Translations under genes and position numbers: made by a program
Source of the DNA: Aquisalimonas sp.
GTDB lineage: Bacteria; Pseudomonadota; Gammaproteobacteria; Nitrococcales; Aquisalimonadaceae
Direction: 5' to 3'
DNA length: 5,128 bases
NCBI GenBank assembly: GCA_007133445.1
Contig: SLMR01000027.1
Span: 1 to 5,128 of the forward strand
Shown: one piece after another, positions 4,734 through 5,128 of the stretch
How positions within the stretch are numbered: position 1 is the stretch's first letter
How the letters are laid out: every line of letters starts with the position of its first letter
Notes under the pieces: model-generated
The model's input: only the letters and a program-made list of their open reading frames with translations
Databases searched by the model: none
What the model was told of the DNA's origin: nothing

Positions 4734-5128
4734 TCAGGCGAACAGGAACAGGCTGGACTGGTAGAGCAGGAATGCTGCCAGCAGGGCTCCGGCGAGGGAA
4801 CGTGTCCCTGCGACGGCCCCGCGTGCCAGCAGCACGAGAGGTATGGTCAAGGCAAGCATCACCACGCCGTCGCGCAGCAGCACGGGCCAGGCCACCGTCA
4901 GCGGGTGGACCAGCACCGTGACGCCCAGCACGGCCAGCAGGTTGAACAGGTTGGAACCGATCAGGTTGCCGTACAGCAACCCCAGCTCCCGGCGACGGGC
5001 GGCGGCGATGGCCGTGGCCAGTTCCGGCAGGCTGGTGCCTACCGCGATCACCGTCAGCCCGATCACTAGCTCACTGATGCCGGCGGCCTGGGCGAGAGTG
5101 ACGGCGGCCCAGACCAGGCCGCGGGCCG
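4734..5128 (-). CDS. yrbG: YrbG-type Ca2+/Na+ exchanger (CaCA family), N-terminus cut by window edge
   Basis: This is an inner-membrane cation antiporter of the calcium/cation exchanger family. Only the C-terminal 130 residues plus TGA (4736-4734) are present; E. coli YrbG has about 325. The fragment holds the second alpha repeat, whose acidic residue binds the cation: LVIGLTVIAVGTSLPELAT at residues 20-38 of the fragment (Glu35 in GTSLPE), then YGNLIGSNLFNLLAVLG at 52-68. Two more membrane segments follow, around WPVLLRDGVVMLALTIPLVLL and LAGALLAAFLLYQSSLFLF, ending close to the stop. The first two bases, 5128-5127, belong to a split codon. A gene of this family stands directly before kdsD in E. 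coli too. The ion is not decided by sequence; Ca2+ or K+ against Na+ is typical. It is separated from kdsD by 85 bp, so it may or may not share the transcript. Confidence 0.9.
   Translation of the reverse strand, partial: ARGLVWAAVTLAQAAGISELVIGLTVIAVGTSLPELATAIAAARRRELGLLYGNLIGSNLFNLLAVLGVTVLVHPLTVAWPVLLRDGVVMLALTIPLVLLARGAVAGTRSLAGALLAAFLLYQSSLFLFA

Noticed and set aside
4719..4735. GAGGA/TCCTC stem at the yrbG stop as a terminator
   Set aside because: The stem is only 5 bp, competes with the better hairpin at 4698-4721 and has no U-tract.
1..5128. Search for CRISPR arrays, tRNA or rRNA genes, insertion sequences, attachment sites or a novel defence system
   Set aside because: None seen; the window is filled by conserved LPS, exchanger and sigma-54 genes, with only two short spacers.

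Overview
The window comes from the chromosome of a high-GC gammaproteobacterium. The gene order on the minus strand is yrbG - kdsD - kdsC - lptC - lptA - lptB - rpoN. This is the conserved lipopolysaccharide (LPS) sugar and LPS-transport cluster known from Escherichia coli and many other gammaproteobacteria. The proteins are rich in Asp, Glu and Arg and poor in Lys. RpoN has a long acidic segment and the LptA tail is acidic. This composition fits a halophilic or haloalkaliphilic lineage such as the Ectothiorhodospiraceae, but that placement is inferred from composition and gene order only.

Layout, in transcription order from right to left. Positions 5128-4734 hold the C-terminal 130 residues of a YrbG-type Ca2+/Na+ exchanger; its N-terminus lies off the right edge. 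An 85-bp spacer follows, with a GC-rich hairpin and a perfect 13-bp palindrome. Then come kdsD (4648-3644, arabinose-5-phosphate isomerase), kdsC (3647-3084, KDO-8-phosphate phosphatase), lptC (3097-2522), lptA (2538-1984) and lptB (1987-1262). All junctions from kdsD to lptB overlap, by 4, 14, 17 and 4 bp, so these five genes are almost certainly one translationally coupled operon. A 148-bp spacer separates lptB from rpoN. It holds an inverted repeat, a 16-base match to the sigma-54 -24/-12 promoter consensus, and a 25-codon leader ORF whose stop overlaps the rpoN start. rpoN (sigma-54) starts at 1113 and runs off the left edge after 371 codons, so its DNA-binding C-terminus is not visible.

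How the genes work together: KdsD makes arabinose-5-phosphate, the precursor of KDO. KdsC removes the phosphate from KDO-8-phosphate to give KDO, the inner-core sugar that links lipid A to the rest of LPS. LptB is the cytoplasmic ATPase that powers LPS extraction from the inner membrane. LptC, anchored in the inner membrane, passes LPS to periplasmic LptA, which forms the bridge to the outer membrane. The partners LptF, LptG, LptD and LptE are not in this window.

No undescribed system is visible; the coding content is conserved housekeeping. The points most worth a second look are in the lptB-rpoN spacer (sigma-54-like element beside the sigma-54 gene, and the coupled leader ORF), the long acidic lysine-free stretch of RpoN, and the structured yrbG-kdsD spacer. 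The plus strand carries several long open frames, but all are antisense shadows of these GC-rich genes.
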